Shown here: in pieces, positions 9,380 to 18,454 of the stretch
How the letters are laid out: the number at the start of each line of letters is the position of its first letter
Numbering within the stretch: the first letter of the stretch is position 1
DNA from: Methanomassiliicoccaceae archaeon UBA472
GTDB taxonomy: Archaea; Thermoplasmatota; Thermoplasmata; Methanomassiliicoccales; UBA472
Assembly (NCBI GenBank): GCA_002497075.1
Contig: DAML01000015.1
Coordinates: forward strand, 6,452 to 70,451
DNA length: 64,000 nt
Direction: 5' to 3'
Notes under the pieces: model-generated
What the model was told of the DNA's origin: nothing
What the model saw: the letters and a program-made list of their open reading frames with translations, nothing else
Databases searched by the model: none
Translations under genes and position numbers: made by a program

Positions 9380-11710
9380 TTGGTGGAAGATACCGGGTCA
9401 TCCAGATTCATCTCGTTGTGCGCTCTCTTCTTTGCAGTGATCATGCTGGCATCGCTTTTCGGTCAGTTCTCGTTCGTCAGTTCCGCAGCGGCGGAGACGA
9501 GCGGGGATTATGAGTACGAACTGATCAACGGGGACACCGAGGTGAAGATCAAGAAATACCTCGGTCCAGGAGGGGATGTGATCATTCCCGGCGAGATCGA
9601 AGGTAAGCCGGTCAGGACCATCGACTATCACGCCTTCTATCGGCTGGATGACCTGAACTCGATCAATATTCCCGCCAACGTCACCTCGATAATCGGGGCA
9701 GCTTTCGCAGAATGCCCCGATCTGACGGACATCAATGTCAACTCCAGCAATGCGGACTTCGCCAGCGTGGACGGTGTGCTGTTCAGCAAGAACCTTCTGA
9801 ACCTGTTGCTGTTCCCGACTGGTCGGGAAGGTCCATACACAATCCCGGATGACACGAAAAATATCATTTTCGGGGCTTTCGAGAATTGTGAGATCTCCGC
9901 GGTGACCATTCCGGACAGCGTTATTTACGTCGGCGACAGGGCGTTTTATCAGTGCCATTCGCTGACATCGGCCATTCTGGGCGCCGGCATCGTGACCATT
10001 AGGCCCTCAGCGTTCGCCTACTGCGATGCGCTGACATCGATCGTCATACCCGACAGCGTCATAACTCTTGGGAACAGCGCGTTCGCGTCCGATTATTCGC
10101 TGACCGCCTTGACCATAGGGAGCGGAATAACTACCATAGAATACCGAACCTTCTCCTACTGCCGCTCGCTGACCTCCCTGGCCATCCCGGGAAACGTTCT
10201 GACCATAGGCAGCAACGCTTTTGACAACTGTCAGTCCCTTAACACGCTCACGCTAAGCAACGGAATCACCACAATCTCCTCGGCAGCGTTCAACTACTGC
10301 GTTTCGCTGACCGAAGTGGTCATCCCGGCCAGCGTCTCATCCCTGGCAAGCAACTCCTTCATCAACTGCCGGAACCTCGAGGCCATCAACGTTGACGTTG
10401 GGGATCTGAACTATGCCAGCGTGGACGGCGTGCTTTTCAGCGAGGACCTCACCGAGCTGGTCGCCTATCCCTGCGGCCTGGGTGGTGAATACGTCATTCC
10501 CGGGACCGTCACCACCCTTGCGGAGAACGCCTTCACCTCCTGCCTGAACCTCACCTCGGTGAGCGTCGGCGAGGGAGTGCTCGACATGCCCATCTGGTCC
10601 TTCTCATATTGCCGGGACCTTGAGGCGATCAACGTGCACGCGGACAACCCGAACTTCGCTGATGTGGACGGGGTGCTGTTCAACAAGAGCTTGACGGAAC
10701 TTCTGCAGTACCCGGCCGGAAAGCCCGGGGAGTACTTTGTGCCCGACGGGGTCACCGTCCTGCGCGATTGGTGCATGGTTTATGCGAGGGAAGTAACATC
10801 GGTAGTAATATCGGACAGCGTGGTCCGCATGGGCGAGGGCGCCATATCTGATTGTCCCTTGCTGGTAGTGGTAGCCATTCCGGACAGCGTCATCTCCATG
10901 GGGGAATGGATGTTCGATGATTGCCCGGCCCTGGCGGAGATCATCGTCGACCCAGCCAATCCGATGTACGTGAGCCAAGACAATGTTCTGTTCAATAAGA
11001 ACATGACCACCTTGATCAAGCATCCGGAGGCGAAGGCCGGGGATTACGTCATCCCGGACGGCGTTGAAACGATCGTAGGGTACGCCTTCGACTCCTGCGA
11101 GGGCCTCACGTCCATCACGGTGCCGGCAAGCGTTGTCTCGATCGAGTACCGCGCCCTGGGCAAATTGCACGCTCTGGAATTCATTCTGTTCATGGGCAAC
11201 GCTCCGGAATGCGATCCCGACTGGATCGTGCTGATGAACGAATCGTTGGCGGTATACTACTACCAAGGCGCTTCCAACTTCACCTCGCCTACCTGGTTCG
11301 GAATAGACTCCTATGCACTGTCGGTGCCGTCCGCCCCGTTGCTGGTATCGGCAACAGCGGACGGGTTAGAGGTAGATCTGGTCTGGACCGCTCCATCCAA
11401 TGACGGGAACAGCACCATAACCGGCTACAAGGTGTTCTTCGGGGCCGCTGCTCCGGACGCGCAGTTCGGTTCGACGTTACCGAACGGAACTACCAGCGTC
11501 ACCGTCACCGGCCTGGAGGTGGATACGAAGTATTACTTCGCGGTGAAGGCGGTGAACGCCATCGGGGGATCGGATCTGTCCAACGTCATGAACGCTACCG
11601 CCGTGGCCGAGGACGAAGGGTCCTCCCAGACCATCCTCATCGTGATCGTCGTGGTGGTCGTCGTGGCTGCCGCCGCGATCGCCATCTGGTGGTTCAAGTT
11701 CAAAAAATGA
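9380..11710 (+). CDS. BspA-type leucine-rich repeat surface protein with fibronectin III domain
   Basis: 776 residues. A signal peptide (about residues 10-38) precedes a long array (about 60-620) of BspA/LRR_5-type repeats of the form I...V..IG..AF..C..L..I.IP.SV, interrupted by YASVDGVLFS/NKNLT.L inserts. A fibronectin type III domain follows (SAPLLVSATADG to LSNVMNATA, about 655-740), then a C-terminal membrane helix and a basic tail. This architecture indicates an anchored adhesin or recognition protein. Translation starts at TTG 9380 or GTG 9383 after GAGGGGGA. A TATA box GTTAATATATAG lies at about 9327-9338. Such proteins are common in mucosal bacteria and rarer in archaea. Confidence 0.85.
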   Translation: MVEDTGSSRFISLCALFFAVIMLASLFGQFSFVSSAAAETSGDYEYELINGDTEVKIKKYLGPGGDVIIPGEIEGKPVRTIDYHAFYRLDDLNSINIPANVTSIIGAAFAECPDLTDINVNSSNADFASVDGVLFSKNLLNLLLFPTGREGPYTIPDDTKNIIFGAFENCEISAVTIPDSVIYVGDRAFYQCHSLTSAILGAGIVTIRPSAFAYCDALTSIVIPDSVITLGNSAFASDYSLTALTIGSGITTIEYRTFSYCRSLTSLAIPGNVLTIGSNAFDNCQSLNTLTLSNGITTISSAAFNYCVSLTEVVIPASVSSLASNSFINCRNLEAINVDVGDLNYASVDGVLFSEDLTELVAYPCGLGGEYVIPGTVTTLAENAFTSCLNLTSVSVGEGVLDMPIWSFSYCRDLEAINVHADNPNFADVDGVLFNKSLTELLQYPAGKPGEYFVPDGVTVLRDWCMVYAREVTSVVISDSVVRMGEGAISDCPLLVVVAIPDSVISMGEWMFDDCPALAEIIVDPANPMYVSQDNVLFNKNMTTLIKHPEAKAGDYVIPDGVETIVGYAFDSCEGLTSITVPASVVSIEYRALGKLHALEFILFMGNAPECDPDWIVLMNESLAVYYYQGASNFTSPTWFGIDSYALSVPSAPLLVSATADGLEVDLVWTAPSNDGNSTITGYKVFFGAAAPDAQFGSTLPNGTTSVTVTGLEVDTKYYFAVKAVNAIGGSDLSNVMNATAVAEDEGSSQTILIVIVVVVVVAAAAIAIWWFKFKK

Positions 11711-11861
11711 TCGACGCCAGGAGAACGGAGAACGTTCCTCGGTCCCTATCAGCCCAGGCCATGTCTTTCCCAGGGCATATTTCCGTTCCGACCCCAGCTT
11801 CAATCACTTTTAAAATCCTGGAACATATTGCGATGCCGGGGGAATCGAACTGAACCGTGTT

Positions 11862-12218
11862 ATGGAGAGCGTCATCCTCTTCGTGGCCATATTCCTGATG
11901 CTGCTTGGCGTGATCTTTCTCATCGCCGCTGGTACGCAGAACCTCATCACCGGCGGGGCGCTGGTGCTGATGGCCATCGTCCTCATGGTCTTCGTCTACC
12001 GCAGCAAGAGGATCGAGGCCTCCAAGCCCACCCTGGTCTCCCAGAACTTCAACGTGACGATGTCCGGTTCCGGGCAGATGGAAAAGAAGGAACTGAACTG
12101 CAGGTCCTGTGGGGCGCCTCTGTCCGACAACAACCTGAAGGTGGTGCAGGGCGGGGTCATCATGACCTGCCCCTACTGCGGCACCGTATCCTCCTTGGAG
12201 GAGTCGCCGAAATGGTGA
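11862..12218 (+). CDS. small membrane protein with C-terminal zinc ribbon
   Basis: 118 residues. Two close membrane helices (about residues 3-22 and 27-46) are followed by a linker and a zinc ribbon CRSCGAPL...CPYCGTVSSL (residues about 84-110). The gene's stop codon overlaps the start of the DUF2207 gene, so the two are translationally coupled. It is therefore the first gene of a three-gene unit with the Cys-Ala-tailed protein and its radical SAM enzyme. A TATA-like CTTTTAAAATCC lies near 11808-11819. Function is unknown; a scaffolding role for the downstream membrane protein would be speculation. Confidence 0.75.
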   Translation: MESVILFVAIFLMLLGVIFLIAAGTQNLITGGALVLMAIVLMVFVYRSKRIEASKPTLVSQNFNVTMSGSGQMEKKELNCRSCGAPLSDNNLKVVQGGVIMTCPYCGTVSSLEESPKW

Positions 12219-13858
12219 GTCAGATGGAACGTCCTTGGCGCCTTATCACGGTCAACGTTGTCCTGTTGCTGTTGATCTCATCGTTGGGCTTGGGCGGGCT
12301 CGGTGCCATGCACCAGTCCCCCATAGGTGAAGCGAGGGCGGCCGATTACTCCTTCTCCGTCGAGCGAGAGGAGGTCAACGTCACGGTCCTGAGGGACGGC
12401 AGCGTGGACATAGATTATTTCTTCCTGTTCACCAACGTCGGCTTCCTGGACGGGGTGGACATCGGACTGCCGAACGATTATTACGATCCAGGCACCGCCG
12501 ACGCGACCATAATCGTCAACAACGTCGAATACTCTCCCTCGCAAATTCAGGAGTCCCCGTACATCGACATAGGCATGGCCGTGGAGTTCGGTAGCGCTCT
12601 GCAGAACACCATCCAGAACGCCGGCCGCTTCGAGCTATACTTCCACGTGAACAACCCGCACATGGTGTACGAGAACGAACTGGTGAACGATACGGTCGGG
12701 GTCAGCTTCCGCCCGACCTGGTTCGACCCGGAGTTCCAGGTAGGACCCACGGTAACATTGGTCCAGAGGCTGATATTCCCCGAGGCGTTCGTCGACGATT
12801 CGCTGGCGTTGTGGTACGAAAGCAACCCCTGGGACCAGATCTACTGGGACAACGCCACCGAAAGGCACGTGGCCTCGTGGACCGACACGAACGTCGATCC
12901 GGCCGCCATCGCCGCCGGCAACTACGACGTGGGCATAGGTTTCCCAACGGCATACGTGGAGCAGTACTTCCTGCCCGATCCGGAGATCGATATCTTCGGG
13001 GACATCTGGGCATTGGTATCGTTGCTATTGCCGCTCATAGTCATGGCCTTGTTCGCCACCCTGTTCATAGCGATAAACGTCTCCGTGGCCAGGAAGCGCC
13101 GCGGCGATTATTACGAACCGAAAATGAACGTGGTCGGTGCCGGTCCGCGGCGTGACCTCACCGTGGTGGAAGCAGCCATCGTTCTCGAACGTCCGTTGGA
13201 GATGGTATCCACCATGATCCTGTTCGGGCTGATCAGAAAGAACAAGGTGCGCGTCCTCTCGGAACAGGCGCCTATGCGCTTGCAGAAGGTGGCGGACCTC
13301 GGCGAACACCCGTACGAGACGGACTATCTCAACGCCATCGGTCCGGAAGGGACAGTGGACCGGGCCCTGCTGAAGAAGGCCCTGGTGAGCCTCATCAACG
13401 CCACCCTGGAGAAGATGAAGGGGTTCGAGCAATCGGCCACCCAAAGGTACTACGAATCTATCTGCGACAAGGCGTGGCAGCAGGTCAAGGCCGCTGGAAC
13501 GCCTGACGACGCCGCTTTCCAGCTGCAGAAGAACAACGAGTGGATGATGCTCGACCGTGATTATCCGGGACGGATGCAGAGGGACATCCTCGTGCTTCCG
13601 ATATTCATTCACAGGCCGATCCCAGGTGGCGTCGGCACCGCCGGGCCCGGTCCGGACGTAGGCAAGATGGCCAACAATTACGTGGACAACGTTCGGAACG
13701 CATCCAGCAACCTGGTCAACGACATGCGTGGCATCGCCAACGACGTAGTAAGAGTGACCAACCCGGTTCCGGTGTCCAGTCCCGGTCGTGTTTCAAGCGG
13801 CTCACATTGCGCATGTGCTTGCGCTTGTGCCTGCGCCTGCGCCGGAGGTGGACGATGA
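12212..13858 (+). CDS. DUF2207-like membrane protein ending in a (Cys-Ala)6 tail
   Basis: 548 residues if started at ATG 12212 (GTG 12215 or ATG 12224 are alternatives). A signal/anchor helix (about 10-30) leads into an extracytoplasmic beta-rich domain of DUF2207 type, then a membrane helix (about 264-290) and a cytoplasmic domain. The last 18 residues read S-H followed by six Cys-Ala dipeptides and GGGR. The six repeats use mixed codons (TGC/TGT and GCA/GCT/GCC), so the dipeptide pattern is kept at protein level rather than by recent slippage. The stop TGA overlaps the ATG of a radical SAM enzyme with a PqqD-like N-terminus, which makes the tail a plausible modification substrate. DUF2207 proteins have no assigned biochemical role. 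Confidence 0.8.
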   Translation: MVSQMERPWRLITVNVVLLLLISSLGLGGLGAMHQSPIGEARAADYSFSVEREEVNVTVLRDGSVDIDYFFLFTNVGFLDGVDIGLPNDYYDPGTADATIIVNNVEYSPSQIQESPYIDIGMAVEFGSALQNTIQNAGRFELYFHVNNPHMVYENELVNDTVGVSFRPTWFDPEFQVGPTVTLVQRLIFPEAFVDDSLALWYESNPWDQIYWDNATERHVASWTDTNVDPAAIAAGNYDVGIGFPTAYVEQYFLPDPEIDIFGDIWALVSLLLPLIVMALFATLFIAINVSVARKRRGDYYEPKMNVVGAGPRRDLTVVEAAIVLERPLEMVSTMILFGLIRKNKVRVLSEQAPMRLQKVADLGEHPYETDYLNAIGPEGTVDRALLKKALVSLINATLEKMKGFEQSATQRYYESICDKAWQQVKAAGTPDDAAFQLQKNNEWMMLDRDYPGRMQRDILVLPIFIHRPIPGGVGTAGPGPDVGKMANNYVDNVRNASSNLVNDMRGIANDVVRVTNPVPVSSPGRVSSGSHCACACACACACAGGGR

Positions 13859-15204
13859 CACTTACGAACTGGTGGCGGGAGCTGAACGGGAAAGGTCTCC
13901 GTCAGGGCGTCTACAAGTACGATGGCCAGGGCGATCTGAAGGGACACCGCTTCCATCTGCGCATCGACTCGGAGAGCAAGGGCGCGCTGCTGGTCGACGC
14001 ATCGGACATAGTGTTCCTTAACGGAACGGCGCTCGATCACGTCCGCTGCGCATTGGAAGGTCGCAACGAGAATAGCATGACCAAGTACCTGCGAAGGCGC
14101 TACAAGGGTCTGGACAAAGCCCAGGCCGTGAATGACTTCCATGACATCAGAACTCAGCTCTCCTCCTTCTTGGCCAAGACGCCGGACGTGCTGCACATGA
14201 TCGGTCCCGACAAGCCGTCCATAGGCAAGGACGACTTCCCGGCGCCGTACCGCATGGATCTGGCGTTGACGTACCGCTGCCAGAACCGCTGCGGGCATTG
14301 CTACAACGAACCTCGGGAGCTCAGGGAGCTCACGGCGGAGCAGTGGAAGCAGGTCATAACGAAAACGTGGGAGCTCGGCATCCCGCATATCGTTTTCACA
14401 GGCGGTGAGCCCACGGAGTGCGCGGCCCTGCCGGAACTGGTGTCCTGGTCCGAGAGGTACGGGCAGGTGACCGGACTGGTGAGCAACGGCCGGAACCTGG
14501 CGAAGCCTGGTTACCTTCATGACCTAGTGGTCAAGGGTCTGGACCACGTGCAGATCACCGTCCTATCGTCCCAGGCGGAGGTGCACGACCATCTCGTCGG
14601 TAGCGAGGGCGCCTGGAAAGAGACCATCGAAGGGCTGAAGACCGCCCTGAGCGAGGACCTTTACGTCTCTACCAACACCACCATCATGCGCTCCGATCTG
14701 GATGGCGTGGAGGACACCATGCGATTCCTTGTTTCGCTGGGCGTAAAGAACATCGCCTTCAACGGGTTGATCCGTTCCGGAAAGGGCGTGAACGCCGAGG
14801 GCATCACCTATGAGGAGCTCGCCATGGCGTTAGATTCGCTGAAGCGGATCGCGGCGGAGAACAACGTCAAGCTCATCTGGTACACCCCGACCCCGTACCA
14901 CGAGTTCAATCCCATCAATCACGGATTGGGGATCAAGCAGTGCACCGCCTGCGCCCTGAACATGGCCATCGAACCGGATGGCACCGTCCTTCCGTGCCAG
15001 AGCTACTACGAACCGCTGGGCAACATCCTGACCGACGATTGGGAGAGGATCTGGGATCATGACCTGTGCAAGAGGATCCGCAACCGCGAGTACCTGGACG
15101 GGAAATGCGTCGACTGCGGCATGAACGAGGTCTGCGGAGGCGGTTGCCCGCTGTCGAGGGAGCACGGGGATTACATTTGCCTCGACAGGCACTCCAATAT
15201 GTGA
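13855..15204 (+). CDS. RRE-radical SAM-SPASM peptide-modifying enzyme (predicted)
   Basis: 449 residues in three parts. Residues about 30-105 resemble a PqqD-like RiPP recognition element (HLRIDSESKGALLVDAS, then IVFLNGTALDHV and a winged-helix-like stretch). The radical SAM core has C142-x3-C146-x2-C149 and a GGEP motif (VFTGGEPTEC). The C-terminus is a SPASM domain with two auxiliary Fe-S clusters: C363 and C366, then CVDCGMNEVCGGGCPLSREHGDYIC. Enzymes of this build install thioether, C-C or related bonds in ribosomal peptides. The start overlaps the stop of the Cys-Ala-tailed protein (ATGA), giving an immediate candidate substrate. What bond it makes is not readable from the sequence. Confidence 0.85.
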   Translation: MTLTNWWRELNGKGLRQGVYKYDGQGDLKGHRFHLRIDSESKGALLVDASDIVFLNGTALDHVRCALEGRNENSMTKYLRRRYKGLDKAQAVNDFHDIRTQLSSFLAKTPDVLHMIGPDKPSIGKDDFPAPYRMDLALTYRCQNRCGHCYNEPRELRELTAEQWKQVITKTWELGIPHIVFTGGEPTECAALPELVSWSERYGQVTGLVSNGRNLAKPGYLHDLVVKGLDHVQITVLSSQAEVHDHLVGSEGAWKETIEGLKTALSEDLYVSTNTTIMRSDLDGVEDTMRFLVSLGVKNIAFNGLIRSGKGVNAEGITYEELAMALDSLKRIAAENNVKLIWYTPTPYHEFNPINHGLGIKQCTACALNMAIEPDGTVLPCQSYYEPLGNILTDDWERIWDHDLCKRIRNREYLDGKCVDCGMNEVCGGGCPLSREHGDYICLDRHSNM

Positions 15205-15963
15205 TCAACGCTTATGGCCGATGGCGTAGAGGACCGGATTGAAGAGGCAAAGCGTGCCGTCCGCCACAGCTTGGTTCCAGGCGGTCCTGGCTTTTTCTAG
15301 GACGAAATCGTCCACCCTGCCCTGTACGGCGCGGAAAAGTGAAAGCCACTCCGCTTCGGCCTCCTTCTTCATTTGGTTCGGCGACCACACCCCGGAGTGC
15401 ACTCCCGACTCCACGACAAGCCCGGCCTCTTCCATCAGCGGGGCGATCTTCCGGCCGACCAAGGGATCGGCCCGCTCCTCTCGCAAGGATTCGATCAAGG
15501 GGCCGTCCAGATCGGCGACCTCTTTGGGATGGCAGACCCGGCCGCCGTAGTCCGGCTCGGCTAGGCACACCACGCTCGAGCGGGCCACCCGGGCCATCTC
15601 CTCGATCGCTCTTTTCGGGTCCTCCACCCAGAGGAGGGTGAACGAACAGTAGACGATATCGAAGCTTTTATCCTTGAACGGCAGGTGCATCGCATCCCCG
15701 ACCACCGCCCTCATGCCTTTTTCGCTGGTCCTTTTAACCATGTGCGGATCGATGTCCGTTCCCGTAACCTCTAGCCAGGGGGAGAACAGCTCCATCACCA
15801 GGCCGGGGCCGCAACCCACGTCCAGTGCCGTCATGCCCTTTCGTTCGATGACGCGGGTCCGCATCATCCAGACCCAGGGCTGCCCAAGCCAGGATAGCTG
15901 GCGCCTCAATTGGTGCTCAGGGGTGGCCGCCGGCCTCGTCACGAGTCGCGAATGCAGGTACAA
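15205..15963 (-). CDS. class I SAM-dependent methyltransferase
   Basis: 252 residues with the Rossmann methyltransferase motifs: motif I ALDVGCGPGLVMELF near residue 48, an acidic post-I strand TGTDIDPHMV, motif II GDAMHLPFKDKSFDIVYCSFTLLW (UbiE/Methyltransf_11 type). The substrate is unknown. The start shown is TTG; an in-frame ATG lies about 33 codons inside, which would leave little before motif I. It converges on the radical SAM gene with no spacer, so it is not part of that operon. It is followed by the ABC-2 genes on the same strand, some 28 bases apart. Confidence 0.75.
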   Translation of the reverse strand: MYLHSRLVTRPAATPEHQLRRQLSWLGQPWVWMMRTRVIERKGMTALDVGCGPGLVMELFSPWLEVTGTDIDPHMVKRTSEKGMRAVVGDAMHLPFKDKSFDIVYCSFTLLWVEDPKRAIEEMARVARSSVVCLAEPDYGGRVCHPKEVADLDGPLIESLREERADPLVGRKIAPLMEEAGLVVESGVHSGVWSPNQMKKEAEAEWLSLFRAVQGRVDDFVLEKARTAWNQAVADGTLCLFNPVLYAIGHKR

Positions 15964-15991
15964 TCGGATAATCCTGCCGAATCCCGCGGTA

Positions 15992-17554
15992 TCATTCCAG
16001 GCGGGTCAGCTTCTTCCATCCCAGGAGAAGGAACGATGTCCCCAGGACCGCGCTCGAGATCATCAAAGCATACAGTCCGCCGTCCTCACCGAAGAAAGCG
16101 AAGCACAAAATGAACAGCAGGAAAGATATGGCCATCATAAGCACGGCGTTCCCGAGCACCTCCAATGGCTTCTCGCTGAAGGCCGGGAACAGCAGGAACA
16201 GCCCGGTGGACATGACCACATAGAAGGAGGAAACGGTGACCATCCAGGCCGTGAGCAGCAAGATCTCCATCAAGTTCAATCCTGCCGGTAAAAGCACTAC
16301 CAATGCCGAAACGGCCGCCACCGGCTGTACCACCAGCAGCCCATGCATCACTCGCGCCAGCACCAACCGCGTCTCCCCGCCCGGCGCCTTGCGGTAGATG
16401 AACAGATTGTCCTTCCCCCGGGCGGTGACCTCGCCGACCACGAAGACGCACAGGAAGGCCATCAGCCAAGAGGCGGTGAGCAATGCCAACGTGACGTAGT
16501 TCCCCGGCGGAAGGGAACCGAGCATGAAGACCTCCATCATGACCACCAGCCCCAGGATGTAGACGATGCGGGAAAGGTTCTCTAAACGGCGGCCGTAGTC
16601 CTTCATGACCGTGACCAGCACCGAGCCCAGGTGCTTGTTTCCCGCTAACGCCCTAGCGTAAGCGTAAAACCGACCTTCAGGCGCCGCGCGGGGCGTGGCG
16701 AAGGAAACAGGTTCCAGGTCGTACGCCCTTCCGGACAACCGGGCGCCAATGACCAAGGAAATGACCAATGTTCCAGCCAGTCCGGCCAGCCCCAGGACGG
16801 TGCTGCCAATATCGAACCCCAGGTCTCCCGGGTGCCGCAGGAATCTTAGAACAAGGTCCGCCCCCCAGGAACTGGGCAGCAGCCAGAAGGCGTCAGAAAG
16901 AGAGGCGCCCTTGCCTTGCAGGGCGTCCATCATCTCCCCGTTCATGGAAAGGTACATCAGCCCCACCAGGGGCAGGGCGATTATGAGCGCCAAGGCCTGC
17001 CCGGCCTCCCTCCCCTTCTGGCTTCTGTTCAGGCGGGCCTTTAGCATGGCGGCGCTGAGCAGCCCCAGCCAGAGCGCGATGAGAACGACCAGCACGAAGA
17101 CGATTATCGACAGCAGCACCTGGTCCATGGTCATCCCGAACGGGATGAAAAGCGCCAGGAAGGTCCCGGCCAGCACGGTGATCAGTATGGAATAGGTCGG
17201 CAGCATGCCCAGGAACTTGCCGAGCAGCACGTCCGCCGGACGGACCGGCGCCGAGAGCAGCGTCTCCAGCGGTGCCAAGTTCGTATCCTGCAAGGTCTGG
17301 ATGATGGGGACGGTGAAGACGCTGATGAAGATGATGAACAGCATCACCTGCATGAATGACAGTGCGGCCTCGGAGAGCAGGAGGTCCTTGGTGAGGTCCG
17401 ACGCCAGGGAGAACACCGCCGGCGCGGCGAACGCCACGTACCAGGCCAGCAGTACTACGATCACCAAAGGGAACAGCCCGCGCCATCTCCTCATCCCGCT
17501 GGTCTTCAGCAGATACTCGTTCCTGGCTATCAGCCACCACTTAGGTCTTGGCAA
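15992..17554 (-). CDS. ABC-2 type transporter permease
   Basis: 520 residues with about 12 hydrophobic segments arranged as in NatB-like ABC-2 permeases: a first helix after the N-terminal LLKTSGMRRWRG segment, a large loop with LLSAPVRPADVLLGKFLG (the typical ABC-2 coupling region) and several C-terminal helices. It pairs with the ATPase gene, which overlaps its start by 14 bases. The pair forms an exporter; the substrate (ion, drug or lipid-linked compound) is not evident. Confidence 0.8.
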   Translation of the reverse strand: MPRPKWWLIARNEYLLKTSGMRRWRGLFPLVIVVLLAWYVAFAAPAVFSLASDLTKDLLLSEAALSFMQVMLFIIFISVFTVPIIQTLQDTNLAPLETLLSAPVRPADVLLGKFLGMLPTYSILITVLAGTFLALFIPFGMTMDQVLLSIIVFVLVVLIALWLGLLSAAMLKARLNRSQKGREAGQALALIIALPLVGLMYLSMNGEMMDALQGKGASLSDAFWLLPSSWGADLVLRFLRHPGDLGFDIGSTVLGLAGLAGTLVISLVIGARLSGRAYDLEPVSFATPRAAPEGRFYAYARALAGNKHLGSVLVTVMKDYGRRLENLSRIVYILGLVVMMEVFMLGSLPPGNYVTLALLTASWLMAFLCVFVVGEVTARGKDNLFIYRKAPGGETRLVLARVMHGLLVVQPVAAVSALVVLLPAGLNLMEILLLTAWMVTVSSFYVVMSTGLFLLFPAFSEKPLEVLGNAVLMMAISFLLFILCFAFFGEDGGLYALMISSAVLGTSFLLLGWKKLTRLE

Positions 17555-18365
17555 CCGCTTTCCTCCAGGACAGGGCGTCCGGGCGTTCGGCGCCGCCAGT
17601 TAATTTGATGAAGGCATCCTCCAGGGTGGATGTTCCGGAGAGATCAACGATATCAGCGACGGTTCCAACAGCCGCCACCTTTCCATGATCGATTATCGCG
17701 ATGCGGTCGCACACCTCCTCCATCAACGGAAGTATGTGACTGCTCACGAAGACGGTCTTGCCGGCCTTCTCCGCCAGATCTTTTATCAGGTCCCTGACCA
17801 CCAGCGAGGCTAGGGGGTCCAGGGCGGAGGTCGGCTCGTCCAGGAACACGATCGGCGGGTCGTGTATCAGCGCCGCGGCGATGAGCACCTTCTGCTTCAT
17901 GCCCCGGCTGAACCCTTCCAGAAGATCGTCTCCGCGCTGCTTGAGGCCGAAGAGGTCCAGCAGCCTTTCGGCCCTATCCCTGAGCAATTTCCGTTCAACA
18001 TCGTAGAGCGAACCGACGAACTCCAGGTACTCCTTGGGGCTCAGTTTCTCGTAGAGGCCCGGCGATTCCGCCAGAAGTCCAGTGGAGCGCTTCACATCGT
18101 CAATCTGCGTGGAAATGTCGTAACCGTTGACCATCGCTTTCCCGGACGTGGGCCTGATGATGCCGTTGAGCATGCGGATGGTGGTGGTCTTGCCGGACCC
18201 GTTCGGTCCCAGAAGCCCGAAGGTCTCTCCCGGATAAACGGTCAAAGAAAGTCCGTCCACCGCCCGTACCTCGCCCCGGCGGCCATACCTCTTGCTGAGG
18301 GAGTCAACATCAATGATGGGAACCCTAGCGGACGCATAGCTCACGGGACGTCCTTGCAGCGTCAT
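17541..18365 (-). CDS. ABC transporter ATP-binding protein, ABC-2/NatA type
   Basis: 274 residues. Walker A GPNGSGKTT near residue 55, a Q-loop region, signature FSRGMKQK near 150 in place of LSGGQ (usual in this subfamily), Walker B IVFLDEPTSALDP and a switch His in VSSHILPLMEEVCD. It energises the adjacent permease. The genes overlap by 14 bases, implying coupled translation. Its promoter shares a 68-base divergent region with the SMR pair. Confidence 0.9.
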   Translation of the reverse strand: MTLQGRPVSYASARVPIIDVDSLSKRYGRRGEVRAVDGLSLTVYPGETFGLLGPNGSGKTTTIRMLNGIIRPTSGKAMVNGYDISTQIDDVKRSTGLLAESPGLYEKLSPKEYLEFVGSLYDVERKLLRDRAERLLDLFGLKQRGDDLLEGFSRGMKQKVLIAAALIHDPPIVFLDEPTSALDPLASLVVRDLIKDLAEKAGKTVFVSSHILPLMEEVCDRIAIIDHGKVAAVGTVADIVDLSGTSTLEDAFIKLTGGAERPDALSWRKAVAKT

Positions 18366-18426
18366 GTATTAGAACTTCACCTGCTGAGACGTCGTTAACT
18401 TCCACGAGAACGATTGGGATACCTGT

Positions 18427-18433
18427 TTATACG
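18427..18433 (+). promoter_or_regulatory. TATA box for the SMR gene pair
   Basis: TTTATAC lies about 25 bases before ATG 18455, implying a leaderless message starting at that codon rather than at the in-frame GTG 18434. Confidence 0.5.
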
Positions 18434-18454
18434 GTGTCGTTTCTCCCCGACCTC

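Noticed and set aside
11828..12211. N-terminal extension of the DUF2207 frame upstream of ATG 12212
   Set aside because: The extension overlaps the zinc-ribbon gene out of frame and the real product begins with a signal/anchor helix after 12212.
13803..13846. TGY-GCN repeat DNA as a microsatellite or CRISPR-like repeat
   Set aside because: The repeat is only six units with varied third bases, lies in frame at the end of a gene and is better explained by protein-level selection.
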